From an uncultured Alteromonadaceae bacterium (GTDB taxonomy: Bacteria > Pseudomonadota > Gammaproteobacteria > Enterobacterales > Alteromonadaceae): a DNA stretch of 64,000 bases. This document shows, in pieces, positions 8,249 to 15,935 of this stretch. The DNA is taken from positions 1-64,000 of the forward strand of contig CAJXMO010000001.1 of assembly GCA_913056495.1 (NCBI GenBank). The letters run 5' to 3'. The notes under the pieces are model-generated. The model was not told where the DNA came from, did no database searches, and worked only from the letters and a program-made list of their open reading frames with translations. Position 1 is the stretch's first letter, and each line of letters starts with the position of its first letter. Position numbers and translations under genes: made by a program.

Positions 8249-9604
8249 TTAGCTTAATGCTTTATGTTTTAATTTGTTTAAATTGCCAAGAATGCGCTGA
8301 TGCAGAGCTTCTTCATCCAAATTAACGACTTGGCCGTTTTCGACTACTTTTAGACCGTTAACAAAGCTGGCTTTTATTGAAATGGGTTCACCGCCTAATA
8401 TAGGTGAATGCAAGTTGTCATGCATGCCGTAGTAGCGGTAATGATTTAAATCGTACAGCACAAGATCAGCCGCTTTACCAACTTCAATTGTACCAACTGA
8501 ATCTAATCCGAGTATTTTGGCGCCGTTTTCACTGCTCCAGATTAAACATTCCTCGAGCGTAGTTGCACTGGCACCCTGTTGGGTTCTGTGAATCAGCCAA
8601 CTTAAATTGACTTCCTGAATCATGGAACCGGATTCAGAAGATGCGCTGCCATCAACGCCAATTGAAACTGTCATGCCTGCTTCCTGCATGGCCTTTACAG
8701 GTGCTATGCCACTGCCTAAACGACAGTTGGAAGTCGGGCAATGGGCGATGCCGGTTTTACTGTCCCCCAGCATTTTTATATCTTGTTCTTTGGCCTGAAC
8801 AATATGTGCAAACCAGACATCCTCTCCTAACCAGTCAACGCTTGCAGCATATTCAACCGCGCTCATACCGTATTTTTTCTGTGCCTGAATTTCATCAAAA
8901 TCGACTTCCAATAAATGAGAGTGTAATTTTAGCTGATGGCTTCTGGCATAAGCAGCATAAGCTTTTAAATCATCAGCAGTGCAGGAATGCACTATCGTTG
9001 TCGGCGCAACCACAATTCGGCGCATTGCATTACAATGGTTCTGATGATAGAGGCTTCGGCTGTTATCTATTCGGGTAAGCGCCTGATCAATTGATTCCGG
9101 CTGAATATTATTTTTCAGCATACCTTTGTGCGTACCTTGTACGGTTGCGCCGCCCCGACACAAAACAAGGCGAATACCCAAATCTTCAGCGGCTTGCCAA
9201 ACGGCATCTTCCAGTTCCGGGGTGGTATTGGCATGATATAAATAATGGTGATCGGCACAGGTGGTAACGCCGGATCTGAGCTGCTCTGATAAACCGATTA
9301 ATGCAGCATCATACATTAGCTCTGGTGTAAAATGGGGCCAGTAAGTATAAGGGACACTTGCAAGCCATTCCCCGAGTCCCTGATTAAGCCCGGCCGGAAT
9401 ACCCTTTAAGGCAGATTGTGCTAAATGGTGATGGGTATTGATAAACCCTGGGTAAATCACGGTTTGTTTTGCATCCAGCTGTTGTTCATTTGGATTAGCT
9501 GCCAGCTCATGACCAATCTCAGTGATGATTCCGTCCTGAATTCGAATATCGGTTGCGCCGGGCTGATTCGCGATGGCGTCGGCATTTTTGATTAAATAGT
9601 TCAT
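8249..9604 (-). CDS. Amidohydrolase-superfamily deaminase (8-oxoguanine deaminase / hydroxydechloroatrazine ethylaminohydrolase-like)
   Basis: 451 residues of the metal-dependent amidohydrolase superfamily. Metal ligands are visible in GFINTHHHLAQ (about 55-63), HSHLLEV (about 228), WFAHIVQ (about 265) and the aspartate of SIGVDGSASS (about 318). It resembles aminohydrolases acting on 8-oxoguanine, isoxanthopterin or s-triazines, and is a paralogue of the gene at 20690-22066. The start is the ATG at 9604 with GGAG ten bases upstream. It heads an operon with the small deaminase. Its leader carries one of three copies of the NMT1-like riboswitch motif, and the sequence just before the start can pair with the riboswitch arm. 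Substrate by inference only. Confidence 0.8.
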   Translation of the reverse strand: MNYLIKNADAIANQPGATDIRIQDGIITEIGHELAANPNEQQLDAKQTVIYPGFINTHHHLAQSALKGIPAGLNQGLGEWLASVPYTYWPHFTPELMYDAALIGLSEQLRSGVTTCADHHYLYHANTTPELEDAVWQAAEDLGIRLVLCRGGATVQGTHKGMLKNNIQPESIDQALTRIDNSRSLYHQNHCNAMRRIVVAPTTIVHSCTADDLKAYAAYARSHQLKLHSHLLEVDFDEIQAQKKYGMSAVEYAASVDWLGEDVWFAHIVQAKEQDIKMLGDSKTGIAHCPTSNCRLGSGIAPVKAMQEAGMTVSIGVDGSASSESGSMIQEVNLSWLIHRTQQGASATTLEECLIWSSENGAKILGLDSVGTIEVGKAADLVLYDLNHYRYYGMHDNLHSPILGGEPISIKASFVNGLKVVENGQVVNLDEEALHQRILGNLNKLKHKALS

Positions 9605-9625
9605 TTAAACATTTCTCCGGTTAAC

Positions 9626-9696
9626 AAGAGCAATGTCTCAAGCTCATTTGAGCTGGTAACCGATTGTTAGCCGGTCGCCTAACTGCTTCTACTCTT
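9626..9696 (-). ncRNA. Candidate xanthine-I (NMT1 motif) riboswitch before the amidohydrolase operon
   Basis: On the minus strand the leader reads AAGAG-UAGAAGCAGUUAGG ... ACAUUG-CUCUU. AAGAG (9696-9692) and CUCUU (9630-9626) form a perfect five-base-pair P1. The internal loop strands UAGAAGCRG and CAUUG are shared with the copies at 10032-10093 and 13032-13071, whose P1 stems differ in sequence but still pair, i.e. they covary. A P2 such as AGGC/GCUU with a longer insertion closes the middle. CCGGCUAAC inside the insertion can pair with GUUAACCGG at the ribosome binding site (8 of 9), which suggests translational control. The ligand assignment rests on my memory of the NMT1 consensus and on the purine genes downstream. 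Confidence 0.7.
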
Positions 9697-9779
9697 TATT
9701 TTTAAAGGTTTCACTAAAATAGTGTAGCTGAGATTAAGTAAGCAAAAAACGAGCCATAAACCCTGGTTTTATATTGTTG

Positions 9780-9795
9780 TTGACCTTTTGGTTAG
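9780..9795. promoter_or_regulatory. RutR-like operator candidate between the amidohydrolase operon and the ABC importer
   Basis: TTGACC-TTTT-GGTTAG matches the left arm and the GGT core of TTGACC-N4-GGTCAA, the palindrome found perfectly conserved upstream of the RutR-like regulator gene (25865-25880). It lies about 175 bp before the minus-strand amidohydrolase start and about 470 bp before the plus-strand ABC operon, so either divergent promoter could use it. Confidence 0.5.
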
Positions 9796-10031
9796 TTTTT
9801 GTTGTTTTGTTTGAGGTGGCGTAAATAAAGGGTTTTGTTATTGCTCTTTTAGATGACTATCCGGTTGGTATGTTTTGGTGCGAAAATTTAAAAATTGCAT
9901 TTATATGGTGCAGAAAGAGCATTGTAATCTGTAATTTGTATTTTGAGAAGCGCTTCTAATTGCTTATTTTATCGGGGTTTTATTGAGTTGGCACACTGGT
10001 TGCTTTGTCATTGGTGTGCGAAATATTGCAT

Positions 10032-10093
10032 TGAGTAGAAGCGGATAGGTTCTTTTAACTAAATAAAAACAAAAAGTGCCAGGTCATTGCTCA
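10032..10093 (+). ncRNA. Candidate xanthine-I (NMT1 motif) riboswitch before the NMT1-type ABC operon
   Basis: P1 is UGAG (10032-10035) with CUCA (10090-10093). The loop strand UAGAAGCGGAUA is followed by P2 GGUUCUUUU (10048-10056) paired with AAAAGUGCC (10072-10080, one U-U mismatch), and the return strand is AGGUCAUUG. It sits about 170 bp before the gene for an NMT1-domain binding protein, the gene class that gave the motif its name. CACUAC at 10092-10097, overlapping the P1 closing strand, could pair instead with GUAGUG at 10154-10159, a possible switch element. No U-rich terminator is visible before the start codon. Confidence 0.72.
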
Positions 10094-10261
10094 CTACACG
10101 ATTGGATAATACAAAAACTCAAGTTGACAAAGGTGTTAATTGGGGTGGTTCGAGTAGTGGATATAGATCTGTTTGTTTTTATGCCTCTTTTATGTCGGCC
10201 ATCCCGGAGCGATTTGTATTTCGATTGTTAGCCATAGTAATAAGTTAACTGGAGAAATATA

Positions 10262-11254
10262 ATGAAATTAAAAACTCTATCTAAGTTAGTCGTAGCGGCA
10301 GCATTGGTCGCTACCTCAGCAAGCTCATTTGCACTTGAAAAAGTGGTATATCAGTTAGACTGGTTGCCAGGTGGTGATAAAGCTCCTGTCTATGTGGGTA
10401 AAGCAAAAGGATTCTTTAAAGAACAGGGTATAGAAGTAAAAATCGCACAGGGTCGGGGCTCAACGGACGCTATTACTAAAATGGCAGCCGGACACTCGGA
10501 TATAGGTTCTGCGGATATAGTCGCGTTACTGGCGGCTAAGGCTAATAACGATGTGCCTGTAACCGGAGTGATGAACCTGTTCTCACAAGCACCATACGCA
10601 TTTTTCAGCCTAGAAAAAAATAACATCAACTCAGTTAAAGATTTAGTTGGTAAGCAGGTCGCCTCATCACCTTTTACCTCATCGAATGTTTTTTTCCCTT
10701 ACATGATGAAATCAAATGGGGTTGAAGAAAAACAAGTTAATCATATCAAAGCCAATCCAGGCAGTTTAGCGCCTATGTTGTTAAACGGCAGTACAGATGC
10801 CATTACCTCTTGGGTGACAGACACTGCCACTATTTTAAATCAGGCCGAAAAAGTAGGCTTAAAAGTTAAAATTATGCCATGGCATACAGTGGGTTTAAAC
10901 ATTTATTCATCTTCGATTGTAGCCAGTGATAAGTTTTTAACTGAGCGACCTGAAGTGGCTAAAAAGTTCTTAATCGCGCTGAAAAAAGCGGTTGAGTATA
11001 CTTGGGCAAACCCTGAAGAAGCAGGCGCCATTGTTCATGATTTAGTGCCTGAAGTAGATGGTGAGGTTGCCGGCAATACGATTAAATCAATTCGAGAGTT
11101 GGTTTTTAACCCAGTCAGTGAAAAAACCGGTTTAGGGGCTTTTGATTCTTCACGATTAGCTGAAACCTGGCGCTTAACTGCAATTGCGCAGGAATTACCA
11201 CAAGACAAACTTGACCCTGAAACAGCTATTAATCGCTCATATTTAGGAGAGTAA
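10262..11254 (+). CDS. ABC transporter substrate-binding protein, NMT1/THI5 domain
   Basis: 330 residues: a signal peptide (MKLKTLSKLVVAAALVATSA, cleavage after SSFA) and an NMT1/SsuA-like binding domain starting VVYQLDWLPGGDKAPVYVGK. Family members bind thiamine precursors, sulfonates, nitrate, or purines and pyrimidines in the periplasm. It is the first gene of a binding protein-ATPase-permease operon (4-bp gap, then an overlap). Because its leader carries an NMT1/xanthine-type riboswitch and its neighbours are purine-degradation genes, a purine or related heterocycle is the likely cargo. AACTGGAG precedes the start at a good distance. Family sure, ligand inferred. Confidence 0.85.
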   Translation: MKLKTLSKLVVAAALVATSASSFALEKVVYQLDWLPGGDKAPVYVGKAKGFFKEQGIEVKIAQGRGSTDAITKMAAGHSDIGSADIVALLAAKANNDVPVTGVMNLFSQAPYAFFSLEKNNINSVKDLVGKQVASSPFTSSNVFFPYMMKSNGVEEKQVNHIKANPGSLAPMLLNGSTDAITSWVTDTATILNQAEKVGLKVKIMPWHTVGLNIYSSSIVASDKFLTERPEVAKKFLIALKKAVEYTWANPEEAGAIVHDLVPEVDGEVAGNTIKSIRELVFNPVSEKTGLGAFDSSRLAETWRLTAIAQELPQDKLDPETAINRSYLGE

Positions 11255-11258
11255 TACG

Positions 11259-12074
11259 ATGAAACCCTTTGTAACCTTAGATAATGTGAGTCATTACTAT
11301 ATGACTGACGAAGGCAAACCTGTTCAGGCATTAAAAGACGTGAGTTTTTCAATCGGCAAGAATGAGTTTGTTGCAGTAGTTGGGCCGTCGGGCTGTGGTA
11401 AGTCAACCTTATTGAGGTTACTTTCGGGTTTGATGCAACCAACACACGGCAGTGTTAATATTTTTGGCATGCCGGTTACTGAACCAAGAGATGAAATCGG
11501 CATTGTATTTCAGCAGCCTACTTTATTGCCTTGGTTGAATGTGACTGACAATGTGTTATTCCCGATAAAACATAAACGTGGACGCGCAACTGACAAAGAA
11601 AAAGCTCAGGCGCAGAGTCTGATCAAAATGGTCGGTCTGGAAGATTTTGCCAGCCGGATGCCGGGCGAGTTATCTGGTGGTATGCAGCAAAGAGTCGGTA
11701 TTGCCAGAGCTTTATTATTAGATCCGGATATCTTAATTATGGATGAGCCATTTTCGGCACTGGATGCGTTAACCCGGGAAGAAATGGGATTTGATTTATT
11801 AAGAATCTGGAATGAGAGTCCTAAAACCGTTTTATTTATCACGCATTCTATCAGTGAAGCCGTTTTACTGGCTGATAAAGTATTAATTATGAGTCCTAGA
11901 CCGGGCCGTTTATCAGAAGAAATTCCGATTGATTTACCCCGACCGAGATCCGCTGCAACGGTTCGTGAAAAAGCATTCAGTGAATATACCGACAGAATTC
12001 GCCAGCAGATTTATCACCCTAAAACAGAGAATATAACCGCGGTAACTGATGAGAAAAAAGTGGTGAACCTATGA
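11259..12074 (+). CDS. ABC transporter ATP-binding protein (NitT/TauT/SsuB type)
   Basis: 271 residues of an ABC ATPase. It has Walker A GPSGCGKST (about 43-51), Q-loop FQQPTLLP, signature LSGGMQQR, Walker B ILIMDEPFSALD and the switch histidine in LFITHSISEA. It belongs to the subgroup that powers NMT1/SsuA-type importers. It starts 4 bp after the binding-protein gene and its stop overlaps the permease start (ATGA arrangement), so translation of the three is coupled. Confidence 0.92.
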   Translation: MKPFVTLDNVSHYYMTDEGKPVQALKDVSFSIGKNEFVAVVGPSGCGKSTLLRLLSGLMQPTHGSVNIFGMPVTEPRDEIGIVFQQPTLLPWLNVTDNVLFPIKHKRGRATDKEKAQAQSLIKMVGLEDFASRMPGELSGGMQQRVGIARALLLDPDILIMDEPFSALDALTREEMGFDLLRIWNESPKTVLFITHSISEAVLLADKVLIMSPRPGRLSEEIPIDLPRPRSAATVREKAFSEYTDRIRQQIYHPKTENITAVTDEKKVVNL

Positions 12075-12856
12075 GTGAATTAACTATTAGTAAATTTCAG
12101 ACTTTTAAGCGTTATTTGCCGGCGTTAACACTGGCATTAATTCTGCCAGCCTGGGAACTGATTTGTCGATTATTTGAAGTGCCCAGTTATATTTTACCAA
12201 CGCCGAGTGATATTTATCAGGCGTTTATCGCGGTTGATTTAGACCGCTGGGGTCTGCATTTATGGGCAACATTAAAAGTGGCTCTTGTTGGTTTTGCTTT
12301 ATCTATGTTGATTAGCATTCCACTGGCAATGCTGATGGTCAATTCTAAATATTTATCCAAAACTTTATATCCTATTTTAGTGGTGGTGCAATCAACGCCA
12401 GTCGTTGCGATAGCACCTTTATTAATTACTATGTTTGGCTCGGGTGAAGCACCGCGTTTAGCAATTACTTGTTTAATTACCTTCTTCCCGTTAGTGGTTT
12501 CAGCCACCACAGGGATGATGGCCACTCCGAATGAACTGATTGATTTATCTCGCTCTTTAAGAGCACCCAGATATAAAGAAATTTTCGCGATTCGCCTGCC
12601 GTATGCGTTGCCTCATATTTTTAGTGGGATGAAGGTGGCGGTTACACTGGCAATTATTGGGGCTGTTGTGGCTGAGTTTGTGGCTGCAGAGCAGGGGCTG
12701 GGCTATTTTATCCAGTTTTCAACGTCTTTCTTTAAAGTGCCACAAGCATTTGCTGCCTTGATCTTCTTATCAATTGTCAGCTTAGGGTTATTTAAACTGG
12801 TTCACTGGGTTCAGGCTTATTTCTTTGGTTGGACAATGACTAAAGAGAAAGCTTAA
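12071..12856 (+). CDS. ABC transporter permease (BPD inner-membrane component)
   Basis: 261 residues with about six membrane helices and the coupling EAA-like loop around DLSRSLRAPRYKEIFAIRLPYALPHIFSG (about 158-186), typical of SsuC/TauC-like permeases. It completes the importer with the two genes before it, which it overlaps by four bases. The transcript then runs into a short palindrome at 12872-12889 that may mark its end. Confidence 0.9.
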   Translation: MSELTISKFQTFKRYLPALTLALILPAWELICRLFEVPSYILPTPSDIYQAFIAVDLDRWGLHLWATLKVALVGFALSMLISIPLAMLMVNSKYLSKTLYPILVVVQSTPVVAIAPLLITMFGSGEAPRLAITCLITFFPLVVSATTGMMATPNELIDLSRSLRAPRYKEIFAIRLPYALPHIFSGMKVAVTLAIIGAVVAEFVAAEQGLGYFIQFSTSFFKVPQAFAALIFLSIVSLGLFKLVHWVQAYFFGWTMTKEKA

Positions 12857-12871
12857 GTTTTGAAAACATGT

Positions 12872-12894
12872 GTCGGCATAAATGCCGACCTACA
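12872..12894. repeat. Short palindromic intergenic repeat (GTCGGC...GCCGAC family)
   Basis: GTCGGCAT-AA-ATGCCGAC followed by CTACA directly after the permease stop. The GTCGGC/GCCGACCTAC arms recur at 27979-28018 and 28204-28239, so this is probably a member of a REP-like family rather than only a terminator. Confidence 0.55.
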
Positions 12895-13031
12895 AAAGTC
12901 CAAATTTTTTAAGATATGTAATCTAGCTCGGGCGTTACCTGCATGGATGCTGGTATTAGTGCAATGTAGGCGCAATTGCCATTAGTGCGAAAAGCAGATT
13001 TAAAATATTGAACTGATTGTTAATCAGCTCA

Positions 13032-13071
13032 GGAGTAGAAGCGGCAAGGTTTATGAATCTGGCATTGCTCC
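13032..13071 (+). ncRNA. Candidate xanthine-I (NMT1 motif) riboswitch before the 2-oxoglutarate dioxygenase gene
   Basis: The most compact of the three copies (40 nt). P1 is GGAG (13032-13035) with CUCC (13068-13071). The loop strand is UAGAAGCGGCA, P2 AGGUU/AAUCU closes a UAUG tetraloop, and the return strand is GGCAUUG. The first 19 positions from GAGTAGAAGC match the copy at 10033-10051 in 17 places, while the P1 closing pairs differ compensatorily. It lies about 83 bp before the start codon at 13154; a strong hairpin (13079-13096) sits between. Confidence 0.72.
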
Positions 13072-13078
13072 ATTTGAC

Positions 13079-13096
13079 CAGGCGTAGCAGCGCCTG
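13079..13096 (+). promoter_or_regulatory. Hairpin between riboswitch and dioxygenase start
   Basis: CAGGCG-TAGCAG-CGCCTG, a six-base-pair GC-rich stem just downstream of the riboswitch motif. No U-run follows, so it is not a classic terminator; it may belong to the expression platform. Confidence 0.4.
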
Positions 13097-13153
13097 AATA
13101 ACTTGCTTATTACGACAAAACCGATAAGCGAATTAACTCAACTGGAGATAAAA

Positions 13154-14143
13154 ATGAAAAATACATCGTATCAACTAGACGAACTTAACTTTGAAACTCA
13201 AATCGGCGGTATGGGGACTGAAAATGATGATTATCAAATTCCGGTTATCGATATGTCTGATTTTGAAAATCGTCGCGATGAAATCACAGAAGCACTCTGG
13301 CAAGCAGCCACTGAAGTCGGTTTTTTCCAATTAACCAATCATGATTTACCGGTAGCGGAAATTAATCAGGCATTTTTAGAGTCTGAACGCTATTTTGCGT
13401 TGGATAAAACGGAAAAAGCAAAAAACCAACTAAAAGATGGACTCAATGCCGGTTGGGAATTTATGAATCAGGTGCGCCCGTCAACCGGTACAAAAGATCA
13501 AAAAGAGTCATTTCAAATAACCTTACCTAATATGCAAGGTTGCTGGCCCGCTGAAGAGACCTTACCCGGGTTTAAAACCAGAACACTCGATTTTGAAGAT
13601 AAAGCCTGGCATTTAGGGATGAAAGTTCTGTCCTGTTTTGCGGATAAACTCGGTTTTGAGCGAGATTTTTTTACTAAAGCGCATGATAAAACTCAAGCCG
13701 ATTATCAGTCTACATTACGTTTATTGCATTATTTACCTATGCCAAAAGAAGCGCTGGACCCTTCACTGTGGCGTGCCGGTGCACATACAGATTTTGACTG
13801 TTTAACTATGGTTTTCCAAAAAGAAGGCCAGGGCGGTTTACAGGTATGCGCGGGTAAGGATGCTCAAAATAGTCAAAGCTGGACCAATGTAAAACCGGTT
13901 GATGGTGTGATCACTTGTAATATAGGTGACATGCTGATGCGTTGGAGTGATGATAAGCTTAAGTCGACTCTGCACAGAGTGCGCATGCCAAAACCGGCAG
14001 AAAATCAGGGAGCCCGTTATAGTATGGCTTTTTTCTGTCAGGCAAATAAAGACGTGATTATTCAGGGACCTGAGAAAAAATATGAACCTATCAGTGCAGC
14101 CGATTATTTAAAATTAAGAATTAATGCGAATTTTGCAAAATAA
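13154..14143 (+). CDS. 2-oxoglutarate/Fe(II)-dependent dioxygenase, isopenicillin N synthase family
   Basis: About 329 residues. It has the N-terminal DIOX_N region (IPVIDMSDFENRRDEITEAL, EVGFFQLTNHDLP) and the C-terminal catalytic barrel with iron ligands H and D in GAHTDFDCLTM, the distal H in STLHRVRMP, and the 2-oxoglutarate arginine in ARYSMAFF. The ATG at 13154 has GGAG six bases upstream and is preferred over the in-frame start at 13103. Known members include thymine 7-hydroxylase, so nucleobases are acceptable substrates for this fold. A xanthine-type riboswitch in the leader and the purine-catabolic neighbours suggest that it oxidises a purine or related base; this is inference. A strong terminator follows. 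Confidence 0.85.
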   Translation: MKNTSYQLDELNFETQIGGMGTENDDYQIPVIDMSDFENRRDEITEALWQAATEVGFFQLTNHDLPVAEINQAFLESERYFALDKTEKAKNQLKDGLNAGWEFMNQVRPSTGTKDQKESFQITLPNMQGCWPAEETLPGFKTRTLDFEDKAWHLGMKVLSCFADKLGFERDFFTKAHDKTQADYQSTLRLLHYLPMPKEALDPSLWRAGAHTDFDCLTMVFQKEGQGGLQVCAGKDAQNSQSWTNVKPVDGVITCNIGDMLMRWSDDKLKSTLHRVRMPKPAENQGARYSMAFFCQANKDVIIQGPEKKYEPISAADYLKLRINANFAK

Positions 14144-14186
14144 TCAGGACTGGTTTTATTTTCTCCCCATTTAAGTGTGTAATTTA

Positions 14187-14222
14187 CAGCGGCTGTTTTT
14201 ATAATCAAACAGCCGCTGTTTC
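14187..14222 (+). terminator. Intrinsic terminator after the dioxygenase gene
   Basis: The twelve-base stem CAGCGGCTGTTT (14187-14198) / AAACAGCCGCTG (14207-14218) is followed by TTTCTGAGTTT. Confidence 0.85.
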
Positions 14223-14233
14223 TGAGTTTAAAT

Positions 14234-14455
14234 ATGATTAGCAAAAAATATTATCGCTTTGTCTACTCGTTTTTTATGTCACTGATGATGTCGTGTTTTA
14301 TGTCTTTTGTGATTACTTTATTTAACGTTGGCTGGGTCGAACACTTTTTTGATATCTGGCGACATTCCTGGGCATTTGCATTTATGGTTGCCTATCCTTC
14401 AGTGTTAATGTTCAACCCGGTAGTTAGGCGTATTACCGATAAACTGGTTGACTGA
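14234..14455 (+). CDS. DUF2798 family small membrane protein
   Basis: 73 residues with two hydrophobic helices and the conserved DUF2798 pattern: YRFVYSFFMSLMMSCFMSFV, then GWVEHFFDIWRHSW, and the end PVVRRITDKLV. Function unknown. It has no clear operon partner and sits just behind the terminator of the dioxygenase gene, so it must have its own promoter. Confidence 0.75.
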   Translation: MISKKYYRFVYSFFMSLMMSCFMSFVITLFNVGWVEHFFDIWRHSWAFAFMVAYPSVLMFNPVVRRITDKLVD

Positions 14456-14471
14456 TTTTTCCGGTCGGAAC

Positions 14472-14756
14472 CTAATCGGTCAGCTCTATATTCGTCAATT
14501 TGTTTTGGGTAAAGGTAAAAACGATATACTCGTGTGAGGGTAACTGACTGGCAGTATAAATTAATTGTTGCTGTTTATCCTGAGCGTCGCCTGAGATAAT
14601 TTCTTGCTTATGCGGCTGTCCGCATTTTTCTATTACACTCCATTTACTATCACCCAGCCGGGCAAAACCTTTGTTGCATGTAAAACTTTTAGTTGTTGCG
14701 GCATGAACCGATAAGCTCATGCTCAAACTGGTGAATAAAAGTATCAGTGCTCTCAT
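14472..14756 (-). CDS. DUF2845-like exported protein
   Basis: About 94 residues with a signal peptide (MRALILLFTSLSMSLSVHAA) and a small domain with two cysteines (CNKGFARLGDSKWSVIEKCGQPHKQE) typical of DUF2845-type periplasmic proteins. The ATG at 14756 is preceded by AAGGAA at eight bases; an upstream in-frame start at 14855 would bury the signal peptide and is rejected. Function unknown. It converges with the DUF2798 gene and is divergent from the catalase-like gene. Confidence 0.65.
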   Translation of the reverse strand: MRALILLFTSLSMSLSVHAATTKSFTCNKGFARLGDSKWSVIEKCGQPHKQEIISGDAQDKQQQLIYTASQLPSHEYIVFTFTQNKLTNIELTD

Positions 14757-14906
14757 TTCAAATTCCTTTTGTTTAGTTATTTCGTTATGAATAGGACGCT
14801 TTTTCCAGATAAAAGTTTCTTGTGCATTCGGCTGAAATTTTTTACCCGCAGACAAGGTCTTTATACACAGCTTTTTTAAGTTTAATCCATATTTTCGGAG
14901 CTGAAT

Positions 14907-15935
14907 GTGATTTTTTCCCGATTTAAACCGTTTGTTTATTTATTCAGGCAACCCCGGCATTCTGTTGGTCTGCTATCGTTTATTTTATTGATGGCTCTGT
15001 TTAATTCAACTGCCCAGGCTGTCACCGCCCGCCAGTTTGTCGACTTACAGCAGGGTGATAGTGCGTTTAAAGGTTACCGGCGGGCACATGCAAAAGGGAT
15101 TTGTATTCAAGGGGCGTTTCATTCAAACGGGAATTTGGCCGAATATACTTTTGCTAGGGTATTTAGCAAAGGTACAAGCGAATTTAACGGGCGTTTTTCT
15201 ATTGCTGGTAATAATCCATATGCGCCGGATTTAAAAGCACCGGTCAGAAGTCTGGCATTAAATTTTGCAATGTCATCTACCCAGGTATGGCGTATTGCAA
15301 TGAATACGCCGCCAGTCATGGCAGTGACCAATCCAACTGACTTTTACCAACAGTTACAGGCGATTAAACAAGGCCCACAAGCCATTAAATCCTTTTTTAA
15401 ACAGCACCCGGAAAGTCAGGATTTTCTCAACTGGAAGTCCGGATATACTGCGACAAACAGTTTTGCTGAGGAAACTTACCACAGTATTAATGCATTTTAT
15501 CTGATCGATCAGCAAGGTCAGCGTCAGGCTGTCAGGTGGTATTTTAAACCGGTTTCGGGCGATACAAAACATCAGGCCTTTGAGGGAGATAATGCGCTTC
15601 AACAAGAGCTCATTAGCCGTTTATCCGCAGCGCCGGTTAGATTTGACTGGGTATTTATTTTAGCGCAGCCGAAAGATGATGAAAATAATCCGGCTAAGCG
15701 CTGGCCTGCTGAGCGAAAACACATAGTGGCAGGTCAGGTAGAAATTAATCAATGGCAGGAACAGTTAAAAGGGGCGTGCCATAGCATTAATTTTGATCCT
15801 CTCGTATTGCCACCCGGTATTGAGCCAACTCAGGATCCTATTCTACGGGCGCGCTCTGCTGCTTATGCTGAGTCTTATCACAGACGAGCCAAAGAAGCCT
15901 TAAAGGGCGCATTTGAGGAGGCTGATAATGAATAA
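14907..15935 (+). CDS. Periplasmic catalase-family peroxidase
   Basis: 342 residues, shorter than true catalases (about 480 or more), as in SrpA-like catalase-related peroxidases. A signal segment (LLSFILLMALFNSTAQA) targets it to the periplasm. Catalase core elements are RRAHAKGICIQGAFHSNG (distal heme histidine region), FSIAGNNPYAPD, RSLALNFAM and the proximal heme tyrosine region DPILRARSAAYAESYHRR. Start is a GTG at 14907 with GGAG six bases upstream. The stop overlaps the cytochrome b561 gene by eight bases, so the pair is translationally coupled. A membrane cytochrome b passing quinol electrons to a periplasmic heme peroxidase is a plausible joint role, not shown by sequence. Confidence 0.85.
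   Translation: MIFSRFKPFVYLFRQPRHSVGLLSFILLMALFNSTAQAVTARQFVDLQQGDSAFKGYRRAHAKGICIQGAFHSNGNLAEYTFARVFSKGTSEFNGRFSIAGNNPYAPDLKAPVRSLALNFAMSSTQVWRIAMNTPPVMAVTNPTDFYQQLQAIKQGPQAIKSFFKQHPESQDFLNWKSGYTATNSFAEETYHSINAFYLIDQQGQRQAVRWYFKPVSGDTKHQAFEGDNALQQELISRLSAAPVRFDWVFILAQPKDDENNPAKRWPAERKHIVAGQVEINQWQEQLKGACHSINFDPLVLPPGIEPTQDPILRARSAAYAESYHRRAKEALKGAFEEADNE

Noticed and set aside
8641-9078. 145-residue plus-strand frame opposite the amidohydrolase gene
   Set aside because: It is the shadow of a well-supported conserved gene, has no family pattern and no ribosome binding site.
9991-10019. GCACAC/GTGTGC inverted repeat before the ABC importer as an operator
   Set aside because: Arms of only six bases with a 17-base spacer; no second copy elsewhere in the regulon.
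13072-13090. RutR-like half site TTGACC before the dioxygenase gene
   Set aside because: No second arm at the right distance; the bases are explained by the riboswitch flank and hairpin.
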